A stretch of DNA of 64,000 nucleotides from Yamagishiella unicocca (Eukaryota > Chlorophyta > Chlorophyceae > Chlamydomonadales > Volvocaceae), in assembly GCA_003116995.1 (NCBI GenBank), contig BDSL01000009.1, positions 1,652,501-1,716,500 on the forward strand, in the 5' to 3' direction. Shown piece after piece: positions 1-14,100 of the stretch. The notes under the pieces were generated by a model that saw only the letters and a program-made list of their open reading frames with translations, did no database searches and was not told the DNA's origin. Position numbers and translations under genes: made by a program. The stretch's first letter is position 1. Every line of letters starts with the position of its first letter.

Positions 1-224
1 ATGGGGCAGCCGGCCGGCAGGTGGGTCACCGCCGTGTGGGCGGTGGGGCCCACCCTCGCTCCCGCACTAGGTGGCCAAGAACGTATTCCTTCAGGTTCTT
101 CCGCTGCCTCTCTCCCCGCCCCTGTGCGCATGTCGGTGCATGGGTTTCCCTCCTCTGAAATTTCCCAGGTGCCGGCTCCACCAGGCCCTCCAGCTCTGCG
201 GTTCCGGAGCGTACAGCGCCGGCC

Positions 225-365
225 CCCCCCGGGTTCTCCAGCATGCATCTCGAAACGTCTGTTCCAAACGGTTTTCCCTTCGTAAACGGGTTTTCCTTGC
301 ACTCCTCCCGGGTTCTATGTACCCCCACCCGCCGCACTTCCCATGTCGAGTAACCGGTTCTCTTC
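225..365 (+). repeat. Dispersed intronic repeat, copy 1 (partial)
   Basis: The element carries TTCTCCAGCATGCATCTCGA, then an AAACGTCTGTTC-like block and AAACGGTTTT, and about 100 bp further on CCCATGTCGAGTAACCGGTT. The same blocks in the same order recur in other introns of the window. It lies in the CIA1 intron after exon 3. Confidence 0.65.
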
Positions 366-410
366 TGTAACCCCCCGGTTCTTGCCTGTACCCCCCCAGC
401 TCCCTCCCAC

Positions 411-2319
<1,909 letters not shown>

Positions 2320-2672
2320 AGCGGCACATATGCTTGCGAAAGAATCCGACTATGTGACAACTCTCATGAAATGTGTACGGCGTGCTAGCCACCATTCCCA
2401 TTTTGGCGACCATTGGCAAAGTTGTCACTTTTATCACCTTTCTCACGAGCACAATCGGAATTTATGGCCTTGCTTATTATTAATAGACTGGACACCTTCC
2501 GCAGCACGTACAATAGGGAATAAGGAGTACATCACGCAATTGGCGACCCTAACTGGTTTACTGACTTCTGTAACGGCGTACTTATTGAAGTGTTAGTTGA
2601 ACGCCTTGGATTGAGCCACTTGTTTGACGCGACTAAAGACCTCAGCTGGGCGTTGCTGAATTTGTCGGGAGC
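2320..2672. promoter_or_regulatory. Spacer between divergent genes CIA1 (-) and MGSC protein (+), likely shared promoter
   Basis: Only 353 bp separate the two start codons, which point away from each other. The stretch is clearly richer in A/T than the genes around it (for example near 2470-2485). It must hold both 5' untranslated regions and both core promoters. I see no convincing TATA box or known element. Confidence 0.55.
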
Positions 2673-4553
2673 ATGGGTTCTTGTATTAGCAAACACAAAA
2701 AGGAACGGATCAAGGAGCCTGCCGTCGACGAGTTTCCACCCCATTATAGCGAATCGGTGAGGGATAACGTGCCAGAGTGGTTCTAACGTGACGGCGCTGC
2801 GCCGAGTCTTCCGCTGCTGCTTACAGTCTTTCCCCAACAATTTGAAGTCGGTGCAAAATGTAAGTATTCGTTTCTGCCTTATCCTTGCAGCGAATATGTG
2901 ACCACTACGTCGACCAATTGCCAAACCGGCTACTAGGTGAAGGGATTCACCTTCTTCGGGGCGGCCCCGGCCCCATCGTCCAAGGGTGGACCCACGAGGT
3001 AGGAATGGCGTTGGAGGCGCAGAACGCTCTGCCCCAACTACGGCGTACTGCACTTTGCGGCACGCAACCTCTGCGGCACGCGACCTCTGATGCCGGAAAT
3101 CCCTCTCGTGTCTCGCCCAGCTGCCCAGCCCCACCCACACACGACGCCGCATCACCGTCCTTTTGCCCCACCAACTCAATCACCTCGTCCCTGCCCTCCT
3201 TCGCCCTCCTCCGCCCTCCTCCGTCCGCCCACTGCACTCCACCTACCCGTCCCCATTCCCTCCCCCACCCATCCGCTGCCTCCATCCCCCCTCCAACCCC
3301 ACCACCAGCTCTTGAACGACGCCGGCGTACACAGCTACCAGGACCGCGAGCTGCTGCTCCAGGTCCGAGACAAGATCACCGTCGCCGTGGAAGCCCACCG
3401 CGCGCGCCGCCGGCAGCGGAACTCCCTCGCAAACGAAACCACCAACCTCACCGACCGCAAAGGCCCTACGGCGGCGGATCCCGACAGCGCAACCGCCGCC
3501 TCGGCGGCAGGCGCTGCCTCGTCGGGCGGGGCCTCCGCCACGGAGGCGTCCGGCGCCGGCGCCGTACTTACCCTAGCGGAGGAGAAGGCCGCGGCGCTGC
3601 AGGCCGCCGCGTCTGCCGCCGCGGACGCAGCCAAGACCACCGCCCTGCTGGACCCGGACGGCAAGCCCTTCCACCTCACCAGCGACTGGCTCAGCTCGGC
3701 GGTGCCGCTGTACCGCATCAGCGAGGAGAAGAACATGCGCCACATGGCCTCATCGAGCGCCCTCGAGGCCGCCGCGTCCAAGACGCTGCCGTCGGCGGTC
3801 GCGCTGGCGGCCGCGGCGGAGGCGGGGGCCGCTGCCGACGGCGGCGGCAGCCCCCGCGCGCCGCAGCGCCTGGCGTACAGCAAGTCCCGGCTGGGCAAGG
3901 CCTCCGGGAGTTTCAACGCCGACGCCACCACCGACGGCGGCGGCGAGCGGGATGACGACGGCGCTGACGCCGCCGACGACGACGCCGACGACGCACAGGA
4001 CGGTGAGGGTGACGGTGACGGAGGCGACGCGGCTCACCAAGCTGACGCGTCTCACCACGCTGACGCGGCGCCAGGTGAGGCGCCGGAGGCGCCTGAAGAT
4101 GCCGCCGGCGAGGGCGCCGCCGACGACGCGGCGGCGGCGCCGGGTGAGTTAGGTGAGGGGCAGCCCCGGCAGGCGTCGGCCAAGGCGGCTGCGCCGCCCG
4201 GGGCCGCCGGCGGCGAGGGCAAGGACGTTGGCAGCGACGCGGCGAGTGGGGCTCCGGGCACCCGGTGCAGCCTCGCCTGTGCCGCCAGCGAGCTGGAGAG
4301 CACCAGCACCGGCAGCAGCCTGGGCGCGGACAGCTTGGCGGCGCTGACCAGCCTGGCGGTGGTGAGTACGTCGTCCGTGCTGCAGGGCACCAACGGGGCA
4401 TGCTGCGGAGTCGAGCCGCCGCTGCAACCCCAACACCAGCAGCACCCTCAGCAGGAGCAGCAAACCCAACACCAGCAGCACCCTCAGCAGGAGCAGCAAA
4501 CCCAACACCAGCAGCATCCTCAGCAGGAGCAGCAACCCGAGGTGCCGCAGTAG
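2673..4553 (+). CDS. Unrecognised protein with MGSC dual-acylation N-terminus, acidic/Ala-rich middle and Gln-rich repeat tail
   Basis: Seen: exons 2673-2756, 2827-2859, 2891-2998 and 3309-4553 join in phase 0 and give 489 residues. The start MGSCISKHKK has Gly2, Cys4 and a basic stretch, the classic signal for N-myristoylation plus palmitoylation, so membrane or ciliary-membrane attachment is likely (inference). Residues 29-75 (RICDHYVDQLPNRLLGEG, then RGGPGPIVQGWTHE) and the following LLNDAGVHSYQDRELLLQV look like a folded region. From about residue 100 the protein becomes Ala-rich. Around residues 290-320 it is very acidic (Asp/Ala runs), and near the C-terminus a 12-residue Gln-rich unit repeats three times. 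I do not recognise the family. The ATG was chosen because it opens the acylation motif and its exon ends in a good donor (TCG/GTGAGG). A long open frame at 2885-3955 overlaps in another phase and is a shadow. Confidence 0.75.
4431..4535 (+). repeat. 36-bp coding tandem repeat, 3 copies
   Basis: Units at 4431-4466, 4467-4502 and 4503-4535 (the last one lacks its final codon) encode QHQQHPQQEQQT in the tail of the MGSC protein. The length is a multiple of three, so copy number can change without breaking the frame. Confidence 0.95.
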
Positions 4554-4819
4554 CCGTAGGAGATTGGCGGGAGGCGGAATAATTATCACCACCTCCACCA
4601 CCACCATCAGCACCGCCACCACCAGCGGCGGCAGGGGGACAGGCGCCGGTGCAGGAGAATAGGCGCTGGTGGCGCTGTCTGGCTGCGGTTGCTGGCGGTC
4701 TGGGTGGGACGCGCGGAGGGCTGTGCTCGGCCTTTGCGGGAGGCCTTGGCGCTGAGGGCCTAGTGGCGACGAGGAGCGTGCGCACGTTTGTATTCATATT
4801 GGCTTCACGTTGCACATAC

Positions 4820-5113
4820 GTGGCATCTCACAGCTCGGCAGTGGCATCTCACAGCTCGGCAGTGGCATCTCACAGCTCGGCAGTGGCATCTCACAGCTCG
4901 GCAGTGGCATCTCACAGCTCGGCAGTGGCATCTCACAGCTCGGCAGTGGCATCTCACAGCTCGGCAGTGGCATCTCACAGCTCGGCAGTGGCATCTCACA
5001 GCTCGGCAGTGGCATCTCACAGCTCGGCAGTGGCAGCTCACAGCTCGGCAGTGGCAGCTCACAGCTCGGCAGTGGCAGCTCACAGCTCGGCAGTGGCATC
5101 TCACAGCTCGGCA
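4820..5113. repeat. 21-bp minisatellite, 14 copies
   Basis: Fourteen tandem 21-bp units, each built on CATCTCACAGCTCGG, run from 4820 to 5113. Units 11-13 share a variant with CAGCTC in place of CATCTC. The array starts 267 bp after the stop codon of the MGSC gene, so it may be transcribed in its 3' untranslated region. Open frames on both strands across it are repeat artefacts. Confidence 0.97.
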
Positions 5114-5139
5114 GTGGCAGTGGCAGTGACGTACGTAGC

Positions 5140-8100
5140 ACTTGACGCATACGTACGCGCACCGCGGCAATGGGGTGGCGGCATGCGGTGGCGGCCTCGG
5201 CGGGTGGTCCATGCGCAGTGTCACACCGCACCTTTGCTCCCCGCGGCAGTCCGATTTTGATCTGCTGCCGCCGTGATTAGGGGCTCTTTGTCTGATTGCT
5301 TGGTTGCTCGCCTTTCGACGCACGGGCAGCAAGGAGACGCAGGCAGTGATGGTGCCGCTGCAGGCGTCGGGCGGGCAGCGGACGTCGGAGGAGGAGGAGG
5401 AGGCACTCGTGAATTAGGGTGGCGGCCGGTGGAGGGAGAAGCGGGCGGCGGATGCAAATCATGCAGTGCACCCCTCGTCCCTCTCCCTCTCCGAGAGAGG
5501 TTGACGGAGATGCAATGATGGCGGTGGTGTCCTCGGCTGCACCAGCAGCGACGTGATGCGTTCCCCGGACGGTGACGCCCGGTGCGCCAAAAGGCGACTG
5601 TTCCCTTGGTGGCTGCCAGCGGGGCAGCATTCCGAGTTTCGCCGTGCAGCGGTGCACGGCAGGAAAACAGAAGAAGTTCACTCTCTCACTATTGCTAGTA
5701 GGGTATTCCATTAACCGCGCATTCATGCATGGCGTGACGGATGCCCGTGGCCCTGGTCGGGCATCTCGTTGTCGAAGCTGAACCCCTAAGCTGGCAGTGC
5801 TAGCGGGAGCAGCGGCGGAGCGCTCCAGGGAGGGCACCCTTGTTCCGGGAGGGCACCTTTTCGGCACCCAGGGAGGGCACCCTTACGATTCCCGATGGTG
5901 GGGACGGGTGTCCCGGGTGCCCCGCCGCCTGCCAGCGTCAGCGCCCTGCCCCCACTCCCACTCCATTCTTGACTTAATTTGTGAGTGATGACGCGCCATG
6001 ACGCTGTCGGGCATGCCATGTGTATGTGTGTGTGCGCGCCTGGGGAGGGCGGCGGTCACCAAACCGGCGGCGGACGTATGCCGTACTTTTGTCGTGCGTC
6101 TCACTTGGCACGTGCCCACGGCTGCGCTGGTGCGGTTGTTGGTGCGCCAAATGGAAAGTGAGAGGGCTGGCCGGCGAGTGTGCGCACGCGGCGTGTCGAC
6201 GGTCGTAGTTTTGGGGGTGGGGTGCGCATGTATCTTGCTTGCCGCAGCGGCTTGCAGGTGTGTGCAGATGTGGTTGCAACGGCGGCAGGAGGCATTAGGT
6301 GGTAGGAGTGTCACAACGTGCGCCGTTGCAGGCGCGTTTGCAAGTCGCGCTGTGTGCTGCGGGCGCGTATGCGTCACGTGTGTCGGTGTGGTGCCAGTTA
6401 CTTAAATGAGTGAGTGAGTAGTTATGTATGTGTGTTACTAGACATGGGCAGAGGTTATGTTGCGGACGACCAAGGCATACCACGTGCGCGTGTGGGCGTT
6501 AGAACGCTCTGTCGGACTCGTGTCGCTGACCCCAGCTCCCCCACCTCGCTTATTATAGTTAGCCTCGCTGAATCGAGCTGCCGGGGGCGTACCGTAGCTC
6601 CTCCATTCTCGGTTCCGGGGCATCGTGGGAACAGGTGCGATAGGTGCAGGCCTCCGTGAGGCACCGGAGCGTGGGTCATGAGAGGGCCCTGCGGAAGCCC
6701 TCGTGCGGATGCCCCCTCGTGCCGCCGGAAGCTGATTACGCGCTAAGACGCCAGCGAGCGCTGCTGACGGCCAATAAGTTCATGTGACTAACACAGGTTG
6801 GACTGGTGCACCATGGTTTGAGGGCTGACGATGTCGATAAGACAAACAATTGAGGACATGGCCATTTTCCAACGTGCCCGCCTGCGACGAGTTGAGGGAA
6901 GCTGCCTTTTGGGGGTTTACGGTTTCGTTTTTCTCCATTGGGCTGGTCCGGTTTTTCGTCGTGTGAATTATTTCGTCTTCCTCAGTACAGCAGGCGGTAC
7001 CGGGCTATTGTGGGGAGAGAGCATGATGGGGGTGTGTGTTGGGTTTCATGCAGGGTTGCGACTCGGAGGTGGGTGGGGAGGGGCCGATGTGGCGGCCGCA
7101 AGGCCCGCGCAGACGTACGGCCACGAAGACATAAGGCCTCGAGGTGCCGAGGTATCTGGGAGGCGCCGACAGCATTTTGGGCTGTTGGGTTTGTGGTCGT
7201 GTGGAAGACGTGCACCGACTGCAGGCATGCACCAGCTGCTCCGCACCTACCGCCGCGCATGCGGACCGGGCTCGCGGCGGTACGGCGCCGATCACGACCC
7301 GCCGGCACACGCAGCGATGCTCCAGTGGGTTGTTGGAAGACCCGTGGGTGCTCCAGTGGGTGGGCGGCGGCAGTTCCCGCCGGCGGTTGCCGCTCTGGCA
7401 AGCTAACGGTGAGATGAGGGGTGACTGGCTCGCAGGGCACAAGGGTTCTCGGCGGTGATTGGCTCTGCAACACATCCGCGGTACTAGCACCCGCGGTATA
7501 TGCACTTGTAACAGCCGGCTCCAGACCACCGGGCACATTGCCGGACACTGAAGGGGATGTTCGGTATGGTTGCTTGGCGTAGGGTTACTGAGCGCGGACC
7601 TAGCTTGCTGCTTTGGCCGCTTCCAGACTCGCCTAAACCTGTTTGGGGCGCCGTGTTCGAGGGCATCATCGTCCCGACTGACTACCGGTAGCCACCCGAG
7701 CCCCGATGGCTCCGTTTCAGCCGTCGCTGCGGAGCAGGCCAGGGTGTACGACGTGAGGCGAATGGCAGTGGTGGTGGCAATACGCGTTTATTTCCTCATT
7801 GGGGGGATCTGGGAGGAGGTGTCGGCGGTGTGGATGGGTGTCGGGGTGCTGCTTCCGCCCAGTGACTGACGTGCGGGTGCTGCTGGTGGTGCAGCGGTGG
7901 CGGTGGTGGTGGTGGTGCGAGTTGGGTGCGGAGGCCGCCCCGCTATCTTCCACCAGTGCACCCATCGACGGGGGTACGGGGGGAAAGTCGAAGGACGGCG
8001 AGGGGCTGCCTTGCGCGCCTAGCGGCCGGCCTGCGATCGACCCCTGATGGTATCGTGGCTTGCTGGGCCACGCGACCGCAAGCTGCACGAGTGCGTAGGG

Positions 8101-11100
8101 GGTGCTGAGCGGCGGGTAGCACAGCAATGCGGTGCAGTAACCGGCACCGGAGGCAGTGCGGAGGAGCTTGGCTGCAGCCGTATACAGCTACTCCGCATCA
8201 TTACATCCGGGTATGCGCGCATGAGGTCACTTATGGAGTATGTATCGTCATGGTGATTGATACCCACAACGGAGAGTGAGGACACGACCCCGACCCCAGG
8301 CAGTGCCGCCCGGAGGTCCAGGCGGATGTGAGGGGTGGTGGAAGGGATGTGGCGACGAGGACTAGGGTCTCGCGGGTGACTCGTGTGTCTTACACGCCAG
8401 TTAGTAAGTCGTCGCATGAGGCTACCCCGGGGTAGGCCACATCACCCCGCCTTCAAGCTGTTGTGCCGGCACCTGCACTTGCCAAGGAGGGACGAGCAGA
8501 CCGCCCAGCAAACCCCACCCCACCCCACACCTCCCAACCAAACAACCCCCGCAGCAAGGCCGCTGCAGCTGGCCCCTTCGTGAGGATCAGTAGCAAGTGC
8601 GATGTGAGCAGTGCACAAGAAAACGAATAGAACACGGGTTTCACTCGTTTTACCTCTCGGATACAGTACCGCGTACTCGCCTGAAAGCTCCGCCAAGACA
8701 CATCCGTACCGCGCGGTAGCGCCGAGCAGGGCCTTATGTACGCCCTCTCTCTTTCTCACAAATCAACATGGGACGCTGTGGTCGGTCACAACAGTACGAC
8801 AAGCCCATCACCGGCCAAGCAATATACACAACACCGACGCGAGCAAACACACTTGTGGCAGCTACATAGCGGGTTCGGCGCCGCTGCTCGGTAGTCCCCC
8901 CCCTCAGCTCTCACACACACCGCGGCTCCCCCCGCTCCGCAGGCGGCTCGCCCGCGCCTCTGTCGTGCATCATCTGCGCCTCCGTCATGCATCACCTGCC
9001 AGCTCCTTCCTCTCTCGGGTACGACGACCCCAGCGGTGCCCACGTGCTCACGAGGCGTTCCGTACCACCGCTCTAACGGTCCAACCCACGCACCCCACCC
9101 CTACACGCCGCGTGAGAGTACGCCGCTGCGGCCTCCGTCCCTCCGACGGTGGCACGAGTGCCCCACACCACCTCACACCGCACCGCACGAGAATGCATGC
9201 AACCCCGCAGGCTTCCAAATCGGCGCGCCCCCTCCATTCCGCGCCGCAGGACCGTACCCCAGCGGGCGCAGATTGCAGGCCAGGCGCTGCTGTCAGCCGC
9301 TTCCATTCGCCAAGAGCACCCCAGGCGGCAACCCCTCACTTCTCCCTCGACCGCGAGCATGGGCCCCCTATTGCCCCCTGTTGCACATGACCATCCCACT
9401 TACATCCCTGGAGCGATCCTGCTCCGAAGCAACCGCCTGCTCCCACTCCCGTCACACCGAATCGTTCGGAACACGTGCCACAGATCAGGAGGTGCTTTGA
9501 AGGCCTTCAGAGGGAAAGAAAGAGCGGCGAACGTAAGGCTGCGCCCACGGCCGCGCATCACCTTGTCGTGGCCCAAGTAGTAGAACCGTACAGAGTACAG
9601 GTGGGCCACAGTACCTTCACGTCCCAACAGTACCACCACCGTACAAACGGCCGTACTACCGGTCGCGCAACCGTCAACCGGGCCCGCGGGGTCCTCCTTG
9701 GACTCCGCACAGCCCGTCAGCCTGTAGTGCCGTACACTGTCATTTCAAATGGGAAGCAAATTATACTTAATTGGGCCCTTCCCGCAACCATGTGAGCGGG
9801 GCTACATGAGCCTAGATAGGACACAATGCCAAGTGTGGTGTCGACAGTGTTTCCCGCGGCGCATCGGGACCGCGTGCTCCAGTGATTAGATCAGCAGTGT
9901 CGTTGCTGCTGAGGCCCCGTCAGGCTCCTCGCAACCCTGCACGCAACACGCGCCCCTGGCGTCAGCCGGCGCAGCAGCAGCGGCAGCAGCCCACCCCGGC
10001 CCGCGTGGGATAGGGTGAGGCGGCACAGTGCCCCGCCTCACCCCGCACTAGTCACATCGCGACGCGACCCCCCTGGACCCTTCCAACTCCGTACTGCTCA
10101 TCCAGCACAATACCACACCAGATCCCACGCGCGCACGGGCCGCGAACAGGGGCGGCTATCAGTGTGCAGCCGGTCGGCTGTGAGGTCCTCACGTTGCGAC
10201 CCCCAACCCCAACCCCGGCGCCGCTGCCAGCCTCTCCGACAGCGGAGAAGCCCGACCGTGACGACAAGGGTGCTGCGGGCCACTGCTGCTGCCGGCCCCC
10301 CTGCGGCCTGGGTGGGTGGGTCTGGGCCGCCGTGGGTAGCCACAGCTGGTCGGTCGACAGCCGCTTGTTGCCGAAACACGCATATGTCACATAGGACTAC
10401 CCATGCGTCCCATGCGTGCTTGGACTTGAAACGTGCGGCCATTTATGGCCATAAGTTATGAGGACCTTATTCCAGCATCCGCCAGGGGCGCTGCCGCTTG
10501 GACAACGGCAACGCCGCTGCCGCTGTCCTGCCATACACAGTCGGGGTAGACATCCCAAACAATCCGCCCTTCCCACATCACCGTCATTGCTTGACCAGCT
10601 AAACCGGCGGCCAAGGCTGTGGCCTACCACAAGGGTCAAACCCAACCGAGTGCTGTGGGGCAATCGACCGTCTGCCTTGCCAGCCTGGACCACACGCAGA
10701 CGTCAGCCGGGGGGGTCAAGCCCGGCTGCCGCCGCGCGGCTCTGCCCCCCACCGACCCTTAGGTCGTTGCCCGTCATTGTAAACACAACAATAGGAGTTG
10801 CTGCAGCAGCTGCTGCTGCTGCTACTGCCGCCTATTCCAAACCGAGCCAGCTACGGGCTGCGCCGTGAGTCGACGGAGCTGCTTGCAGTGCTAGGAGGAC
10901 TCATCCTAGGAGGGAGAGGGGAGGGCGCGGATGGAGGGCGTTAGGTACGCTATCTTGACCCCACGCAACGGTCGGGCATGTGGCTGCGAGTCTGAGCCGC
11001 GGGACAGCGTGGGAGTACGCCGGGTGTTGTGCGAAACGTGCCCTCAGAGCAACATCGGGGGGGGCAACGAGAACCCCTTGGTACGACATGCTTCAGTGCG
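5140..11100. other. About 6 kb without a supportable gene
   Basis: Every open frame here is short, compositionally unlike the neighbouring exons, and shows no recognisable domain or phase-consistent splice partners. Minor structure: three imperfect copies of GGGAGGGCACCCTT between 5827 and 5886, CA/GT-rich patches at 6010-6040, a GGTGGT run near 7900, and an isolated GGAAGACCCGTGGG (the tail motif of the intronic repeat family) at 7335-7350. The 3' untranslated regions of the two flanking convergent genes probably fill part of it. Confidence 0.5.
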
Positions 11101-14100
11101 TCAACCCATGGCTGTTTTCGCTGGGGATGAGGAGTGAGTCAAGCTTACCGCCTCCTCAATCTCGAGTGTGGCTGGCGGCGGCGCCAACATCGCCAGCGGC
11201 TGCGGCCCCGAGCGAAACTCACCGCCCTGCTCAGCGGCGGTAGCGGCGCCGCCGCCGGCTTTGGCGGCGGCGGCGATCGGGGCTCCCCATGCGGGCCGCG
11301 ACGGCCAGGGCGCCTGGTCTGAGTGCGTTTGCGGGGACGCCTTGCCCCCCTCCCAACTCCCCTCTGTCACCACCTGCTGCTGCTGCTCCGGCCCTGCGCC
11401 ATTTAGCCCTGGTTCCACCGCCGAGCCACCAGCACCTCCTGGACCACCCTCTGCGGCTGACGTCACACGCAGCGGCTCCCGCCCCATCAGCTGGCTCCCG
11501 TTGCCGCCGCTCCTTGCCGGCCCTAGCTTCCTCACCGTCGTCGCCCGCGTCGGTTCCCCCGTCGCCGCCGCTGCCGGCGGCGCCGACAGCGGCCTCCCCT
11601 CCGCTCCCTCCGCATTGGCCCCTCCCGCCAGCCCTCGGGGCCCGGTTGCACCCGAGAGCCCCGACCCCCTGGCCCCCAGCTGCTGGGTGGTGCTAGGGGG
11701 CTGCCAGGATGAGGTGGAGCGCAGCGCCACCTCCCCGCCGTTGCTTGCGCCGTGGAGGGCAGCAGCAGGGACTGGCGACCTGCCGGGCCACTGCGGCGGG
11801 GGGGGCGGGTTGTTGGAGGTACCGGGGTGGCCGCTGGCTGGACCACCGGGGGTCTGCGCCAATCCCGAGCCGACGGGCTCCGCGAAGGTGACGCCCTGGC
11901 CGCCAGCCAGCAGCCGCCGACGGTAGCTGCCGTTGTTGCTGTTGTTCAGGGGGCGTCCATCGGCAGCGGCGGGGCCGGCGGCGGCGCTGCCCTGAGCCGC
12001 GTCCATCTGCAGCGGCGGCCTCCTGTGGTCGTGGTGGTTGTAGTGGTTGTGGAGCGGCGTGGGCCACGTGGTTGTCCCACGGGACGCCAACTGCTGCTGC
12101 TCCGGAACCGAGTCCTCGTCTACCGCCGCCGCTATGGTTCCCCCCTCGGACAGCTCCTGACGCAACGACTGCTGGCTCGAGTGTCCCCCACCCCCTCCCC
12201 TCCCTCCCCCCCCTCCCCCTCCCTTTCCTCCCCCTCCTCCGCTTCCCCCTCCCCCGCCTCCTCCCCCTCCTCCGCCTGAGCCACCGTTGGACCCCGCTGC
12301 GGTTGGCGTGCTCAGCGCCCGGCGGTTACTGTACTCTCCCGTTGCGCTGCCCTGCCGGCTCAGTGCAGCGGCGCGGCCCCCGGGGTTCGACACAGGCCCC
12401 TTCCGCCCTCGGCCCGGTGCCTCCGCGGCTCTCGCCGCGTGGACCGACGGCTCAACCGAGGGGGCGTTGCCGGTGGCGTCCTCGTCATACACGCTGTAGC
12501 CAGTGTCCGTAGCCATCCAATCGTTTCTTGCCGTCCAGCCGACTGCCTCAGGAGCCTCAGGAGCTAGCGTCATTGGCTGTGCCACGACGGGCCGGCGGTC
12601 GGCGGCGGCGGCGCCGCCGCTGGCGTAGCCATTGTCGTTGCGCTCGGTGAGAGCCGAGCGGCCGCGCTGCGATGCGGCGGCGGTCGCGGCGGCGGAGACC
12701 ATCTCCTCGGGCGACACGATGACCAGCTCCCCTCGTTGGGCCGCCTCCCGCGCCTGCACCCCCCCGCGCTGTCCGGCCCTGACGGGCAGCATCGCCGTCA
12801 CCTCCGCCGCCATGTCGGGGCCGAGGAACCCCAACATGCTGCCGCCCCGCCCGCCAGCGGCGCTGCTGCCCGGGCCGCCGCCATTGCTGCTGGCGCGGCG
12901 GCTGCCCTGGCCGCCGCCGTCGTCACTTGCGGATGAGCCCTCCTCTTCCGCCCAGCACACCTCGAACAGCCGCATCTCCTCGCGCACGCCCTTCAGGCTG
13001 CGGTGGGGTTGGGTTCCGGAGCCGCCAGCGGGGAAGAGAGAGATGGTTTGAGTGTAGAGGAACGGCTGCCTTGCAAGCAACAAGCCGCCCTGCTGCCCAA
13101 ACACCCCGCGGGCCCCCGCCCCCGCCCCCGTCCCCCCAGCTTCCCCCAGCTTCCCACCCACCTGTAGCTCCCCAGGAACCGCGCATCCAGCTTCCCACCC
13201 ACCTGTAGCTCCCCAGGAACCGCGCATCCAGCTTCCCACCCACCTGTAGCTCCCCAGGAACCGCGCATCCAGCTTCCCACCCACCTGTAGCTCCCCAGGA
13301 ACCGCGCACCCAGCTTCCCACCCACCTGTAGCTCCCCAGGAACCGCGCATCCAGCTTCTTCGCAGCCGGCACTTCCATCTTGGGCCCCACCAGGCGGCTC
13401 AGCGCCTGCCACTCCAGGGAGGGGGGCGGCGGGCCGGGTGGGTCATCGTCGTCGCTGCTAACATTAGCGTCGGACAACGCCAAGGAGTTGTACGCCATCG
13501 GCAGCCCCGCGCCCGCGGGTGACGGCAAATTGAGCAGGCCGCCGGTGCCGCTGGCCGAGGACATTAGGAGTGCGTTGGGGCTGATGACAACTGGCACGCC
13601 GGTGCCGGTGCCGGTGCCGGCGGCGGCGGCGGCGACGGCGACGGTTGGAGGGCTGGCGGACGCGGAGGGGGCGCGGGATACGCCGTTTTGTAGGGCGAGG
13701 CCCGCATTGAGCTCCTCCAGGGCTGTGGTGCTGACACGGGCGCTGAAGGAAGTGACGCGACGGCTCAGCGCCGCCGCCGCCGCCGCGGCTGCTGCCGACA
13801 GGTGCTTGGCGCTGACGGAGCGGTGTGCGCGCATCGACGCCGCTAGGCTGGCTGCCAGGGAGCTGGGCTTGAGGCGGGGAGTGCCCTCCGACACGGCTTC
13901 AGTCACTACCACGCCGCCGCTGTTCGCGCCGGCAATACCGGTGCCAACGCCGCCGCCGACTTCGCCGCCGACTCTGTCCCCACCACCACCACCACCACCA
14001 CTTGCCGCAGCACCACGCGCCGACGTCGGCGCCGAGTTGTGCTTGGAGCCGCCGCCACCTCCGCTTGCGAAACCAGTGGCGGCCGCCGCGACCATGGCGT

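Noticed and set aside
2885..3955. 356-codon open frame on the plus strand
   Set aside because: It overlaps the MGSC gene in another phase from 3309 on, is Arg/Pro-rich from GC composition, and the spliced MGSC frame is more protein-like. Its first part is used as exon 3 of that gene.
4788..5332. Repetitive open frames on both strands with HSSAVAS-like or SQLGSGI-like repeats
   Set aside because: They arise from the 21-bp minisatellite, whose length keeps all frames open.
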